Below are positions 35,009 to 47,347 of a stretch of DNA of 64,000 nt, in pieces. The DNA comes from Sphingobium faniae (GTDB lineage Bacteria; Pseudomonadota; Alphaproteobacteria; Sphingomonadales; Sphingomonadaceae). Positions within the stretch are counted from its first letter, which is position 1, and every line of letters begins with the position of its first letter. The notes under the pieces are model-generated. The model did no database searches and was not told the DNA's origin. It worked only from the letters and a program-made list of their open reading frames with translations. Position numbers and translations under genes: made by a program. The DNA is taken from assembly GCA_900100475.1 (NCBI GenBank), contig FMTU01000012.1:1-64000 (forward strand), read 5' to 3'.

Positions 35009-35716
35009 CTAATCGAATGGGCGTCGTCCAGCTTTTCCGTCCACATGGGCAAGCCTGCGCCCCGTCACCAACGTCTGACCGATGAACAGGGCGATCAGGA
35101 TCGAACCCACTGTTCCCACGAAGATGTCGAACCCCGACCATCGCCCGAATAACCCCGGACCGTCGCCCAGCGCCATCATCATGATGGTAAGCACGATCAG
35201 CATGATCCTGAGTTCAGTGGGGCCCGCCGACAGATAGGATAGCTTGAACTCTCCCAGCACCCGCGCGGACAAAAATGCGTGGATCGACAGCAGCAGATAG
35301 CCCGAAAGGGCGATCAGGGCGACGTCCATCGTCACGAACGGGCTGAGGCCGATCCCGGCAAGGATCAAAAGCGTCGCCAATCCATCGCAGCTATGGTCGA
35401 TGAAATATCCGTAGGAGGGGCGTTCGATATGCCGGTAACGCGCCAGGCTGCCGTCCATGGAATCGCCGAACCACTGCACCACATAGCCCGCAATGGCGAG
35501 CAGCAGCCAGGACGATGCGAGGTTGCTGGCGACATATCCGGCAAATGTCATCACGGCGCCAACCATCCCCGCGGCGGTCAGGCGATCGGGCGTGATCCAG
35601 GGCGGCATATGGGCACATAGCCAGTTGAGCAGCCTCCGCTCGCTCGCGGCAAGCCGGTTCTGCTGGATTCTGTCAAGGGGCTTGGGTGATTGCGTTTGGA
35701 TATCCATGCTCTTCAT
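35009..35716 (-). CDS. CDP-alcohol phosphatidyltransferase
   Basis: The 235-residue membrane protein has about six helices and the diagnostic catalytic motif of CDP-alcohol phosphatidyltransferases: DGSLAR followed by G and two Asp residues in YGYFIDHSCD (around residues 88-108). These enzymes swap CMP for an alcohol head group on a CDP-linked lipid or small molecule at the inner membrane. The acceptor (glycerol phosphate, inositol or other) cannot be deduced. Start at 35716 is the first ATG; ATG 35707 is possible. No lipid genes are adjacent. Confidence 0.85.
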   Translation of the reverse strand: MKSMDIQTQSPKPLDRIQQNRLAASERRLLNWLCAHMPPWITPDRLTAAGMVGAVMTFAGYVASNLASSWLLLAIAGYVVQWFGDSMDGSLARYRHIERPSYGYFIDHSCDGLATLLILAGIGLSPFVTMDVALIALSGYLLLSIHAFLSARVLGEFKLSYLSAGPTELRIMLIVLTIMMMALGDGPGLFGRWSGFDIFVGTVGSILIALFIGQTLVTGRRLAHVDGKAGRRPFD

Positions 35717-37203
<1,487 letters not shown>

Positions 37204-37275
37204 TCGCCTGCCCGAAAGCAGATGATGTTTCCCGCCTTTTGTGTCCGGCGATGGGAAATTCAGGATAGGCAATGG

Positions 37276-37316
37276 CTTTAAGCGCTGGTCAGGGGCGACC
37301 TGACCGGCGCTTAGAG
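37276..37316. repeat. Hairpin A, 18-bp stem with GGCGA loop
   Basis: Arms 37276-37293 and 37299-37316 pair over 18 positions with two G-T wobbles (core TAAGCGCTGGTCAGG). It lies 73 nt after the MreB-like stop and is the first of three consecutive inverted repeats. Confidence 0.65.
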
Positions 37317-37359
37317 TGATTTCGAGCCGGATGGAATCATCTGGCGACTCGGAAATCAC
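37316..37359. repeat. Hairpin B, imperfect palindrome
   Basis: GTGATTTC (37316-37323) pairs with GAAATCAC (37352-37359), and inner CGAG and GGATG-like segments pair with small bulges. It directly abuts hairpin A. Confidence 0.55.
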
Positions 37360-37377
37360 GGTAATCAAAGGATAATG

Positions 37378-37416
37378 TAGAGTCGTTTCGGTTCAATCAG
37401 AACCGGAACGACTCTA
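37378..37416. repeat. Hairpin C, 17-bp stem with AATCA loop
   Basis: Arms 37378-37394 and 37400-37416 pair with one G-T wobble (core AGAGTCGTTTCGGTTC). It sits 13 nt beyond the gdhA stop on the minus strand, so it may serve as that gene's terminator or 3' stabiliser. Confidence 0.65.
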
Positions 37417-37429
37417 AATAAACGGTTCC

Positions 37430-38863
<1,434 letters not shown>

Positions 38864-38948
38864 TTATGAAGCAGGCGCGGAGCATGGCGCCCGGCGATTC
38901 GCGCCGCCATTTTTCCCGCGCGGGACTGTCGGGCGCGCGGGCCGTTGA

Positions 38949-39488
38949 TCAGTGCTTTTGCTGGGTCATCCGGTCGACCCAGGCGATGCCCAGAGCGGAA
39001 AGAATGAAGACGCTGTGGATGATGGTTTGCCACAGCACGCCTTGTTCCGTCACGTTGGCGGCCGGCATGCCGATCTTGCTGGCTTCGATGAAGGTCCGCA
39101 GGAGATGGATGGAAGAGATGCCGATGATCGCCATGGCGAGCTTCACTTTGAGCACGCCGGCATTGACGTGACTGAGCCATTCGGGCTGGTCGGGATGTCC
39201 TTGCAAGCCGAGGCGCGACACGAAGGTTTCGTAGCCGCCGACGATGACCATCACCAGAAGGTTGGAAATCATCACCACGTCGATCAGGCCGAGAACGACG
39301 AGCATGATCTGCTGTTCGCCAAATTCGGAAGCATGGAGGATGAGGTGCCATAATTCCTTGAGGAACAGGAAAACGTAAACGCACTGGGCCACGATCAGGC
39401 CCAGATATAAAGGCAGTTGAAGCCATCGCGAACTGAAGATCAGCAGGGGCAGCGGACGGAGCGGCGAAGTCGAATCTTTGAGTTCCAT
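38949..39488 (-). CDS. UPF0114/YqhA-family membrane protein
   Basis: The 179-residue protein has about four hydrophobic helices and the conserved UPF0114 pattern ([12 protein letters not shown] near the start, [12 protein letters not shown] in the middle, [16 protein letters not shown] near the end). The family's molecular function is unknown; members are inner-membrane proteins. I chose ATG 39488 with TAGGAAA upstream because it starts just before the first conserved segment; the longer frame to 39635 adds an unrelated N-terminus. It lies 118 nt upstream of gdhA on the same strand and is probably transcribed separately. Confidence 0.85.
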   Translation of the reverse strand: MELKDSTSPLRPLPLLIFSSRWLQLPLYLGLIVAQCVYVFLFLKELWHLILHASEFGEQQIMLVVLGLIDVVMISNLLVMVIVGGYETFVSRLGLQGHPDQPEWLSHVNAGVLKVKLAMAIIGISSIHLLRTFIEASKIGMPAANVTEQGVLWQTIIHSVFILSALGIAWVDRMTQQKH

Positions 39489-39619
39489 GCGGCGGTTTCC
39501 TAGCGTTGCGATGGGTGGTTTGCCAATATCGTCCGTTGCGATGACACGCGCGCTGGCTTGTGCCGGTCGGCGGGGGCATCGAATAGGCGTTGACATGCAT
39601 TTTGTGCCGGTGGAGAAAC

Positions 39620-39635
39620 ATGCATCAATGTGCAT
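39620..39635. promoter_or_regulatory. Operator-like inverted repeat ATGCA-N6-TGCAT
   Basis: A perfect 5-bp inverted repeat with a 6-base spacer lies in the 276-nt divergent region between the UPF0114 gene and the carboxylesterase gene. A further ATGCAT lies at 39596. It could be a regulator site; the regulator is unknown. Confidence 0.35.
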
Positions 39636-39764
39636 ATTTTATATGCTGAGGGATTGGGGCCATCGTCTGCCGCCCGACGTTGCGCGCCGATCCGGCCATG
39701 GGCGCGCGCCAACTCACAGCCGGGCTTCTGGCGTGGGATGAGACAGGAAAAAGGGGAGAGGAAC

Positions 39765-41300
39765 GTGAAGGCGAAACATTTTGCGATGGGGATAATCGGG
39801 ATTTCCATGGGCAGCGCCGGGATGGTGGCGGCTTCCCCCGCCAGGCAGGGACCAGTCGTGAAAACGGTTTCCGGGCCGGTTCGGGGCGTCGCCGAGGGAC
39901 AAGGCGGCATCTTCAAGGGCATTCCCTTCGCCCGGTCGACCGGCGGCGACCGGCGCTGGACCCCGCCAGTCCCGGTTGCGCCATGGACCCAGGCTTTCGA
40001 CGCCTCCCGCTTCGGTCCCATCTGTCCGCAGCCGGACGCGCGCGGCGGACGCGGTACAGCGCAGAGCGAGGATTGCCTTTCCATCAATGTGGCGACGCCC
40101 GCGCTGAAGGGCGAAAAAAAGCCGGTGCTGGTGCTGATCCATGGCGGCGCTTTTTTCGTCGGGTCAGGCGCGGACATGTTCGACGAAGCCGCCAGGGTCT
40201 ATAATGCGCGCGGCATATTGGTGGTGTCGCTCAATTATCGGCTGGGGCGGCTGGGGTTCTTCTCCCATCCCGGATTGCGCGAGGAACAGCCAGGCGTCGC
40301 GACGGGCAATTACTGGCTGATGGATCAGGTTGCCGGGTTGAACTGGGTGCGCGGCAATATCGCGCAATTCGGCGGCGATCCGGATAAGGTGACGATCATG
40401 GGCTGCTCGGCGGGCGGCTCCAGCATCAACGCGCTGATGACGTCGCCCAAGGCGCGCGGCCTGTTCGCGCGGGCGAGCGCGCATTCGGGCGGCGGCATCA
40501 ACAACGCCACCCGGCCGCAGGCGCAGGCCGAACAGGAAGGGGTGGCCTTCGCCGCGCGCGCTGGCGTGGCGGGCGAGGGGAAGGCTGTCATCGCGGCGCT
40601 GCGCAAGCTCGATCCGGCGGCGATCATGGCCGCCGATCCGGGGGCGCCCAATTTCGGCGCGGTGGTCGATGGCGAGATGATCCCGGAGGAAACCGCCATC
40701 GCCTTCGCGAAGGGCGACATCGCCCGCGTGCCCTATATTGCCGGGTCGACCAGTAATGAAGCGAGCGTCTTTGGCCTGATGGGCTTTGACGAGCAGGTGT
40801 TGAAGGACCGTTTCGGCATCGACTTCGCGACCGTGCGCAAAATCTATGATCCGCAGGGCAGGCTGGGTCAGGCGGAATTGTTGCGGCAGGTGCAGACCGA
40901 TTTCATCTTCACATCGGCGGCGACCGCGACGGCGGCTCTGGCCGGGCGCTGGCAGCCATCCTGGTCCTATCATTTCGCCTATGTGCCGCCGGAACAGCGC
41001 GGCAAGGTCGCAGGCGCGCCGCATTGCGCCGACATGAAGTATACGCTGGGTGCGGCCAGGGCTTCGCAAGGCGAGGACAATGCGCGTCTTGCCGGAATGA
41101 TGCAGGATTATTGGGCGAATTTCATCAGGAATGGCGATCCCAACGGCGCGGGCCTGCCCCAATGGGCGGAATATAAGGGCGCGCATCGCGGGCCGCTGGT
41201 GATCGGCGACGAGACCGCCGTCGTGCCCGATTTCCGGGCGTCGCAACTGGCCTATTGGTGGAAATCATGGGCTGACCGGATGGGCCAGACCCTGCCCTGA
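39765..41300 (+). CDS. Exported type B carboxylesterase
   Basis: The 511-residue product is an alpha/beta-hydrolase of the carboxylesterase type B family. A signal peptide (about 1-27) precedes the conserved opening GPVRGV and KGIPFA. The oxyanion hole is HGGAFFVGS. The nucleophile elbow is GCSAGG with Ser215, where the family normally has Glu before the Ser. The acid Glu is likely in SNEAS and the His in APHCAD. It probably hydrolyses carboxylic esters in the periplasm. I chose GTG 39765 because GGGGAGAGG lies just upstream and a signal peptide follows; ATG 39738 is possible. It appears monocistronic. Confidence 0.85.
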   Translation: MKAKHFAMGIIGISMGSAGMVAASPARQGPVVKTVSGPVRGVAEGQGGIFKGIPFARSTGGDRRWTPPVPVAPWTQAFDASRFGPICPQPDARGGRGTAQSEDCLSINVATPALKGEKKPVLVLIHGGAFFVGSGADMFDEAARVYNARGILVVSLNYRLGRLGFFSHPGLREEQPGVATGNYWLMDQVAGLNWVRGNIAQFGGDPDKVTIMGCSAGGSSINALMTSPKARGLFARASAHSGGGINNATRPQAQAEQEGVAFAARAGVAGEGKAVIAALRKLDPAAIMAADPGAPNFGAVVDGEMIPEETAIAFAKGDIARVPYIAGSTSNEASVFGLMGFDEQVLKDRFGIDFATVRKIYDPQGRLGQAELLRQVQTDFIFTSAATATAALAGRWQPSWSYHFAYVPPEQRGKVAGAPHCADMKYTLGAARASQGEDNARLAGMMQDYWANFIRNGDPNGAGLPQWAEYKGAHRGPLVIGDETAVVPDFRASQLAYWWKSWADRMGQTLP

Positions 41301-41366
41301 TCCAGGGCGGCGGGATCGCCCGCTTGATCTCCGCTCGCGCGCAAAAACCCGTTTAATTTCCGCATC

Positions 41367-41384
41367 GCCCTGTTTTTGCAGGGC
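41367..41384. terminator. Hairpin between esterase and prkA
   Basis: GCCCTG and CAGGGC form a 6-bp stem with a T-rich loop in the 135-nt spacer. There is no T tract after it, so termination is uncertain; it could instead lie in the prkA leader. Confidence 0.35.
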
Positions 41385-41435
41385 ATGATGGGGTATGCTC
41401 GCTGATGTGGCTACGACCGCCAAGGGAGTCGACAC

Positions 41436-43379
41436 ATGGCGAATGGCGAACTGTTTTCCAGTTTCATGCGGGCCTATGACGACCGGCGCCAGACTGAAAT
41501 GTCGGTTGAGGATTATCTGCTCGGGTGCCGCAACGATCCGCTGATGCATGCGTCCGCGGCGGAGCGGTTGCTGGCGGCGATCGGCGAACCGGAAATCATC
41601 GACACCTCGCGGGATTCCCGGCTGGGCCGCATCTTCATGAACCGGACGATCCGGCGCTATCGGAACTTTTCGAACTTCTACGGCATGGAAGGGACGATCG
41701 AGCATATCGTCAGCTTCCTGCGCCATGCGTCGCAGGGACTGGAGGAGCGCAAGCAGATCCTCTATCTGCTCGGCCCGGTGGGCGGAGGCAAATCCTCTCT
41801 GGCCGAGCGGCTGAAGTCGCTGATGGAGGTGCATCCCATCTATGTGCTGAAAGCCGGGGAGGAAATCAGCCCGATCTTCGAAAGCCCGCTGTCGTTGTTC
41901 GATGCGGAAATCCATGGCGAGATGATAGAGGACAGCTACGGCATCCCTCGTCGTCGGCTGACCGGCCTGATCAGCCCATGGTGCCGCAAGCGGCTGGATG
42001 AGTTCGGCGGCGACCTGTCCCGCTTCTCGGTCGTCAAGCTGATGCCTTCGCGCATCCGGCAGGTCGCGATTTCCAAGACCGAGCCGGGGGACGAGAATAA
42101 TCAGGACATCTCCTCGCTGGTGGGGAAGGTCGATATCCGCAAGCTGGAGATGCTCTCGCAGAACGATCCCGACGCTTATAGCTATTCCGGCGGCCTCAAC
42201 CGGGCCAATCAGGGAATCCTTGAGTTTGTCGAGATGTTCAAGGCGCCGATCAAGATGCTTCACCCGCTGCTGACCGCGACGCAGGAGGGCAATTATATCG
42301 GCACCGAGAATATCGGGGCGATCCCCTTTTCCGGGATCATCATGGCGCACAGCAACGAATCGGAATGGTCGAACTTCAAGAACAACAAGAATAACGAGGC
42401 GTTCATCGACCGCATCTACGTCATCAAGGTTCCCTACAGCCTTCAGGCGACGGAGGAACGGCAGGTCTATGAAAAGCTGCTGCGCGATTCCGATCTGAGC
42501 AGCGCGCCCTGCGCGCCGGGGACGCTGGACATGCTGGCGCGCTTTTCCGTGCTGACGCGGCTGCGCGAGCATGAGAACAGCAATCTTTATTCCAAGATGC
42601 GCGTCTATGACGGCGAAATGCTGCGGGAAATCGACCCGCGCGCGAAAAGCCTTCAGGAATATCGCGACGCGGCGGGCGTGGATGAGGGGATGTCGGGCAT
42701 CTCCACCCGCTTCGCCTTCAAGGCGCTGTCGGCGACCTTCAACCACGACACGACCGAGATCGCGGCGGACCCCGTGCACCTCATCTATGTGCTTGAAAGG
42801 ATGGTGCGGCAGGAACAGTTCCCCGCCGAGACGGAGGCCCGCTACCTGGAGTTCATCAAGGGTGAACTGGCCCCGCGCTATGCCGAGTTCATCGGCAATG
42901 AGATCCAGAAGGCTTATCTCGAATCCTATAATGATTATGGGCAGAATCTGTTCGACCGCTATGTCGCCTATGCCGATGCGTGGATCGAGGATCTGGACTT
43001 CAAGGACCCCGATACCGGCCAGCTTCTCGACCGGGAAGTCATCAATCAGGAATTGACCAAGACGGAAAAGCCCGCCGGGATCGCCAATCCCAAGGATTTC
43101 CGCAACGAGGTCGTCAAGTTCGCGCTGCGGATGCGCGCCAGCCATGACGGGCGCAACCCGTCCTGGACATCCTATGAGAAGATCCGCGAGGTGATCGAAA
43201 AGCGGATGTTCAGCCAGGTGGAAGACCTGCTGCCGGTCATCAGTTTCGGATCGAAGAAGGATGGCGACACCGCCAACAAGCATGAGGAGTTCGTCTCCCG
43301 CATGATCGAGCGCGGCTATACCGAGCGGCAGGTGAGGCGGCTGGTGGAATGGTATATCCGCGTCAAGCAGGCGGGCTGA
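41436..43379 (+). CDS. prkA: PrkA-family serine protein kinase (YeaG-like)
   Basis: The 647-residue product matches PrkA/YeaG: an N-terminal AAA+ part with Walker A GPVGGGKS (113-120), and a C-terminal region of the PrkA kinase family. In enterobacteria YeaG works with YeaH and is induced by nitrogen starvation and general stress; its substrate is poorly known. The ATG at 41436 follows AAGGGAG. It is the first gene of a three-gene operon with the DUF444 protein 19 nt downstream and SpoVR after that. This order is widely conserved in proteobacteria. The symbol is by family. Confidence 0.94.
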   Translation: MANGELFSSFMRAYDDRRQTEMSVEDYLLGCRNDPLMHASAAERLLAAIGEPEIIDTSRDSRLGRIFMNRTIRRYRNFSNFYGMEGTIEHIVSFLRHASQGLEERKQILYLLGPVGGGKSSLAERLKSLMEVHPIYVLKAGEEISPIFESPLSLFDAEIHGEMIEDSYGIPRRRLTGLISPWCRKRLDEFGGDLSRFSVVKLMPSRIRQVAISKTEPGDENNQDISSLVGKVDIRKLEMLSQNDPDAYSYSGGLNRANQGILEFVEMFKAPIKMLHPLLTATQEGNYIGTENIGAIPFSGIIMAHSNESEWSNFKNNKNNEAFIDRIYVIKVPYSLQATEERQVYEKLLRDSDLSSAPCAPGTLDMLARFSVLTRLREHENSNLYSKMRVYDGEMLREIDPRAKSLQEYRDAAGVDEGMSGISTRFAFKALSATFNHDTTEIAADPVHLIYVLERMVRQEQFPAETEARYLEFIKGELAPRYAEFIGNEIQKAYLESYNDYGQNLFDRYVAYADAWIEDLDFKDPDTGQLLDREVINQELTKTEKPAGIANPKDFRNEVVKFALRMRASHDGRNPSWTSYEKIREVIEKRMFSQVEDLLPVISFGSKKDGDTANKHEEFVSRMIERGYTERQVRRLVEWYIRVKQAG

Positions 43380-43398
43380 GGAAGGTGCGCCATACGAC

Positions 43399-44709
43399 AT
43401 GCACATCGTCGACAGACGCCTGAACCCCGGCGGCAAGAGCCTGGTCAACCGGCAGCGCTTCCTGCGAAGGGCGAGGGCTTATGTGCAGAAGGCGGTGCGC
43501 GACAGCATCAAGGATCGCAGCATCCGCGATCTGGACAAGGAACGCGAAATCTCCATCGGCCGCGATGCGATCTACGAGCCGACTTTCCACCGGGCCGCGA
43601 AGGGCGGCAATCGCGAGCGGGTGCTGCCGGGCAATCGCGAATATCTGGAAGGCGACCGGATCAAACGTCCCGAAGGCGGCGAAGGATCGGGCGCGGATGC
43701 GGGGCAGGGCGAGGGGAATGACGATTTCCAGTTCGTGCTGAGCCGCGAGGAATTTCTGGACCTGTTCCTCGACGATCTGGAACTGCCCGATCTTGCCAAG
43801 CGACGGCTGATCGGCGGGGAGGTCGAGGGCATCCGGCGCGCGGGATATGCCACCGCCGGGTCGCCCGCCAATCTTTCGGTGCAGCGCACCATGCAAAAGG
43901 CGATGGGGCGGCGCATGGCGCTGCGGCGGCCGAGCGGCGCGGACCTGCGCCGGATCGAGGAGGAGATCGCGGAGATAGAGGCCCGCGATCCGCCCCGGCC
44001 GGAGGATGCGGACCGGCTGGAGCGGTTGCGGGAGGACCATGCCCGACTCGTCCGCCGTCGCAATCTGATCGCCTATATCGACCCGGTCGATTTGCGTTAC
44101 CGCCGGTTCGAGGCGGTGCCGCGCCCCGTCGCGCAGGCGGTGATGTTCTGCCTGATGGACGTGTCCGGTTCCATGAACGAGCATATGAAGGATCTGGCGA
44201 AGCGCTTCTTCGCGCTGCTCCATCTGTTCCTGACCCGCTGCTACGAGCATGTCGAAGTCGTGTTCATCCATCATACCGACCGCGCGGCGGAGGTGGATGA
44301 ACAGACTTTCTTCTATTCCACCGTCACCGGCGGGACGCTGGTGTCGAGCGCGCTGGACAAGCTGATCGAGGTGGCGGCGGATCGCTATCGCCCCGACAAC
44401 TGGAACATCTATGTCGCGCAGGCGTCGGATGGCGACAATATGACGCAGGACAATCCGCGCGTCGTCGCATTGATGCAGGACCATATCCTGCCCATGGCCC
44501 AATATGTCGCCTATCTGGAGGTCGGGCGGGAGGAGTTTCCCGACGCCACGACGATGCAGTCGATGACGACGCTCTGGAGCGCCTATGCCCCGGTGGCCGA
44601 GGCGCATCGCCATTTCGTGATGCGCAAAGTCGCCCACCGGCGGGAAATCTACCCGGTCTTCCGCGAACTGTTCCAGCGCCGGGGCGTTGGCGAAAAGGCG
44701 CGAAGCTGA
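43399..44709 (+). CDS. yeaH: YeaH/YhbH-family protein (DUF444)
   Basis: The 436-residue product matches the YeaH/YhbH family. The C-terminal half has a von Willebrand A-like domain with a metal site motif DVSGS near residue 254. The N-terminal half is charged, rich in Arg and Glu, with a likely disordered glycine/acidic stretch near residues 95-110. Partners of the family are the PrkA kinase and SpoVR. Its stop overlaps the start of the next gene by 1 nt, so the operon is tightly coupled. Function is still unclear beyond stress-response association. Confidence 0.93.
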   Translation: MHIVDRRLNPGGKSLVNRQRFLRRARAYVQKAVRDSIKDRSIRDLDKEREISIGRDAIYEPTFHRAAKGGNRERVLPGNREYLEGDRIKRPEGGEGSGADAGQGEGNDDFQFVLSREEFLDLFLDDLELPDLAKRRLIGGEVEGIRRAGYATAGSPANLSVQRTMQKAMGRRMALRRPSGADLRRIEEEIAEIEARDPPRPEDADRLERLREDHARLVRRRNLIAYIDPVDLRYRRFEAVPRPVAQAVMFCLMDVSGSMNEHMKDLAKRFFALLHLFLTRCYEHVEVVFIHHTDRAAEVDEQTFFYSTVTGGTLVSSALDKLIEVAADRYRPDNWNIYVAQASDGDNMTQDNPRVVALMQDHILPMAQYVAYLEVGREEFPDATTMQSMTTLWSAYAPVAEAHRHFVMRKVAHRREIYPVFRELFQRRGVGEKARS

Positions 44710-46247
44710 TGGACGCGCGCGCGGACATGCCCCTGTTCACCGGCAGCGACTGGGACTTCGCGCTCGTCAACCGCATCTATGAGGCGATAGAGCCGATCGC
44801 GGTCGATGAGATGAAGCTGAACGTCTATCCCAACCAGCTTGAGATCATCAGCGCGGAACAGATGCTGGACGCCTATTCGTCGGTGGGGATGCCGCTTTTT
44901 TACAAGCACTGGTCCTTCGGCAAGCAGTTCGTCACCAACGAGATGCTGTATCGCAAGGGGCTGCGCGGCCTTGCCTATGAACTGGTCATCAACTCCAATC
45001 CCTGCATCAGCTACATCATGCAGGAAAACAGCGCGATGATGCAGACGCTGGTGATCGCCCATGCGGCGTTCGGGCATAATCATTTCTTCAGGAATAATTA
45101 TCTCTTCCGCCAGTGGACCGACGCGGACGGCATCCTCGACTATCTGGAGTTCGCCAAACGCTATGTCGCCCAGTGCGAGGAGCGGCATGGGCAACTGGCG
45201 GTGGAGCGGGTGCTGGACGCGGCCCATGCGCTGATGAACCAGGGCGTGCACCGCTATCCCCGCGTGCGTCCCCGCGATCTGCGGCGCGAGGCGGAGCGGG
45301 AGGCCGAGCGGCAGGCCTATCGCGACCGCATCTATGACGATCTGTGGCGCACGGTGCCGGTGGGCGCGAAGGCCGCGACCGAAGGACGGGACGAGCGGCT
45401 GGCGGCGCTGGGATTGCCGCAGGAGAATATCCTCTATTTCCTCGAAAAATCCGGCCCCCGGCTGGAGTCATGGCAGCGGGAGATATTGCGGATCGTCCGG
45501 CTGATCGCGCAATATTTCTATCCCCAGCGTCAGACCAAGGCGATGAACGAGGGCGCTGCCACCTATACCCATTACCGGATCATGACGACGTTGCATGAAC
45601 GGGGGCAGATCACCGACGGCGCATTTCTGGAATTCCTCCAGTCGCACACCGCGGTGGTGTATCAGCCGACTTATGATTCAGGGCATTTCGGCAGCTTCAA
45701 TCCCTATGCGCTGGGCTTTGGCATCATGACCGATGTGGAGCGCATCTGCATGGACCCGACGCAGGAGGACCGCGAATGGTTTGGCGACATCGCCGGATCG
45801 GGCGACCCGCTGGAGGTGCTGAAGGACATATGGGCGAATTATCGCGATGAAAGCTTCATTTCCCAGTTCCTCAGTCCGCGCATGATCCGGGAATGGCGGC
45901 TGTTCAAAATCCTTGATCGGGAAAACGACTCGGAAATACAGGTGGACGCCATTCATGACGAGCGCGGCTATCGGCGCATCCGGCGGGCGCTGGCGCGGGA
46001 ATATGATATCGGGCGGCAGGAGCCGGATATCCAGGTCGTGGATGTCGATCTGGTCGGGGATCGCACGCTGATGCTGGAGCATGTGGTGCTGAACGGCGTG
46101 CTTCTGGACGAAGGCGATGCCGCCATGGTGCTCCAGAATCTCGCGAATCTATGGGGTTATGAGGTCGCACTGAGCGAGGTGGATGCCGATAGCCGGAAGG
46201 AATTGAAAAGCCATCGGACCCAGCCGCGCGCCGACTGGATGCGGTGA
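44709..46247 (+). CDS. SpoVR-family protein (YcgB-like)
   Basis: The 512-residue product matches SpoVR/YcgB. Conserved features seen include the opening SDWDFALVNRIYEAIEPIAV-type segment, YPNQLEIIS, and the His-rich FGHNHFF motif near residue 120. In Bacillus SpoVR affects spore cortex formation; in proteobacteria the protein is a stress-operon partner of the PrkA kinase and YeaH. The molecular function is unknown. A small CGCCTC/GAGGCG palindrome at 46306-46319 follows the gene and may mark the operon end. Confidence 0.93.
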   Translation: MDARADMPLFTGSDWDFALVNRIYEAIEPIAVDEMKLNVYPNQLEIISAEQMLDAYSSVGMPLFYKHWSFGKQFVTNEMLYRKGLRGLAYELVINSNPCISYIMQENSAMMQTLVIAHAAFGHNHFFRNNYLFRQWTDADGILDYLEFAKRYVAQCEERHGQLAVERVLDAAHALMNQGVHRYPRVRPRDLRREAEREAERQAYRDRIYDDLWRTVPVGAKAATEGRDERLAALGLPQENILYFLEKSGPRLESWQREILRIVRLIAQYFYPQRQTKAMNEGAATYTHYRIMTTLHERGQITDGAFLEFLQSHTAVVYQPTYDSGHFGSFNPYALGFGIMTDVERICMDPTQEDREWFGDIAGSGDPLEVLKDIWANYRDESFISQFLSPRMIREWRLFKILDRENDSEIQVDAIHDERGYRRIRRALAREYDIGRQEPDIQVVDVDLVGDRTLMLEHVVLNGVLLDEGDAAMVLQNLANLWGYEVALSEVDADSRKELKSHRTQPRADWMR

Positions 46248-46428
46248 ACGGGGCGGGGAAGGCCGTGAAGCGCTCGTCCGCTTATTCAGATTCCATTTTC
46301 AATCGCGCCTCAAGAGGCGTAAATTCATGCCGGTTTTTCGCGGGTCAGACGTTCACCGGCACGCTGGGGGGACTCAGGGGCGTGGCGGGATCGAATCGTG
46401 CCCGGCAGATCAAGCAGGAGGTCGATTC

Positions 46429-46632
46429 ATGACGGATGCCCTTACGTCGCAGGAATGTCTTGATCGGGCGAAAATGCATGAACGACTGGCGTCGACGACG
46501 GCGGACGCGTCGGCGCGCACGATGCATCAGGCCATGGCGTCCGAATTTCGCCGCCGCGCGCAGGCCGGTTCGTCAGGCCCGACCCAGGCGCCCGGCGCGC
46601 CTGTGGTGGAGATGTTCCAGCCCGCCCAGTGA
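46429..46632 (+). CDS. Small hypothetical protein of 67 residues
   Basis: The frame starts at ATG 46429 with a near-perfect AGGAGG eight bases upstream, good evidence that it is translated. The product is helical in its first 45 residues (ECLDRAKMHERLA and a following Met/Ala-rich helix) and ends in a Pro/Ala-rich tail. The helical part resembles short sphingomonad proteins of unknown function. It has no signal peptide. It lies 181 nt after the SpoVR gene and 120 nt before the TetR regulator, so it probably has its own promoter. Confidence 0.7.
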   Translation: MTDALTSQECLDRAKMHERLASTTADASARTMHQAMASEFRRRAQAGSSGPTQAPGAPVVEMFQPAQ

Positions 46633-46752
46633 GAGAAGCGGGGAAGTGATGGCCCCGTAGAACCCGCAAGGAGACAGCGGATCGCCAGGCGTGGTTTCCG
46701 GCCCGCCCAATTTCGCTTATGCCGTGACCATGGAAAAGCATGGGAACGGGGC

Positions 46753-47340
46753 GTGTTGAAGGCAGGGCGGCAAAATCACGCTTCCGAAGAGGGCGGCGGC
46801 GAGCGGCGGCGGCAGATTCTGGAAATCGCGGCGCAGCTTTTCGCGCGCAAGGGCTATCGCGGCACCTCCATGCGCGACATAGGCGAACAGGCGGGGGTGC
46901 TGGGCGGCTCGCTCTATCACCATATCCGCTCGAAGGATGCTTTGTTCGTCGAAACGCACAATGCCGCGCTGGATGCCGCCGCCGACCGGATCGCGCAGGC
47001 GATTGCGGACAAGCAGGGGCCATGGCCCCGGCTGGAGGCGGCTTGCGAGGCCTTTCTGGAAATTCAGTTGGACCCGGATTCGCTGACCCTGCCCATGATG
47101 AACGATTTTCGCGAAGTACCCGAAGCCGTCCGGCAGGAACTGATCGCCCGGCGGGACCGTTTCGAGGATATGTTCCGGACCATGGTCGACGACTTGCCGC
47201 TGCCTGCGGGTTTTGACCGGCCCGTCTATCGCAACCTGCTGCTGTCGCTGCTCAATTCCGCCGGTGGCTGGTATCGGCCCGGCCGCATGACGCCGCGGGA
47301 AATCGGAGGACAGATCGCCGCGATATTCCGCCATGAATGA
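46753..47340 (+). CDS. TetR/AcrR-family transcriptional regulator
   Basis: The 195-residue protein has a TetR N-terminal DNA-binding domain at about 15-65: QILEIAAQLFARKGYRGTSM, then the recognition-helix region around GGSLYHHIRSKDAL. The C-terminal ligand-binding half is of the fatty-acid type seen beside acyl-CoA genes. Start is GTG 46753, or the adjacent TTG. It lies 63 nt upstream of the acyl-CoA dehydrogenase gene on the same strand, with a promoter in the gap, and probably represses that gene and itself until an acyl-CoA binds. Confidence 0.88.
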   Translation: MLKAGRQNHASEEGGGERRRQILEIAAQLFARKGYRGTSMRDIGEQAGVLGGSLYHHIRSKDALFVETHNAALDAAADRIAQAIADKQGPWPRLEAACEAFLEIQLDPDSLTLPMMNDFREVPEAVRQELIARRDRFEDMFRTMVDDLPLPAGFDRPVYRNLLLSLLNSAGGWYRPGRMTPREIGGQIAAIFRHE

Positions 47341-47347
47341 CGCTCTC

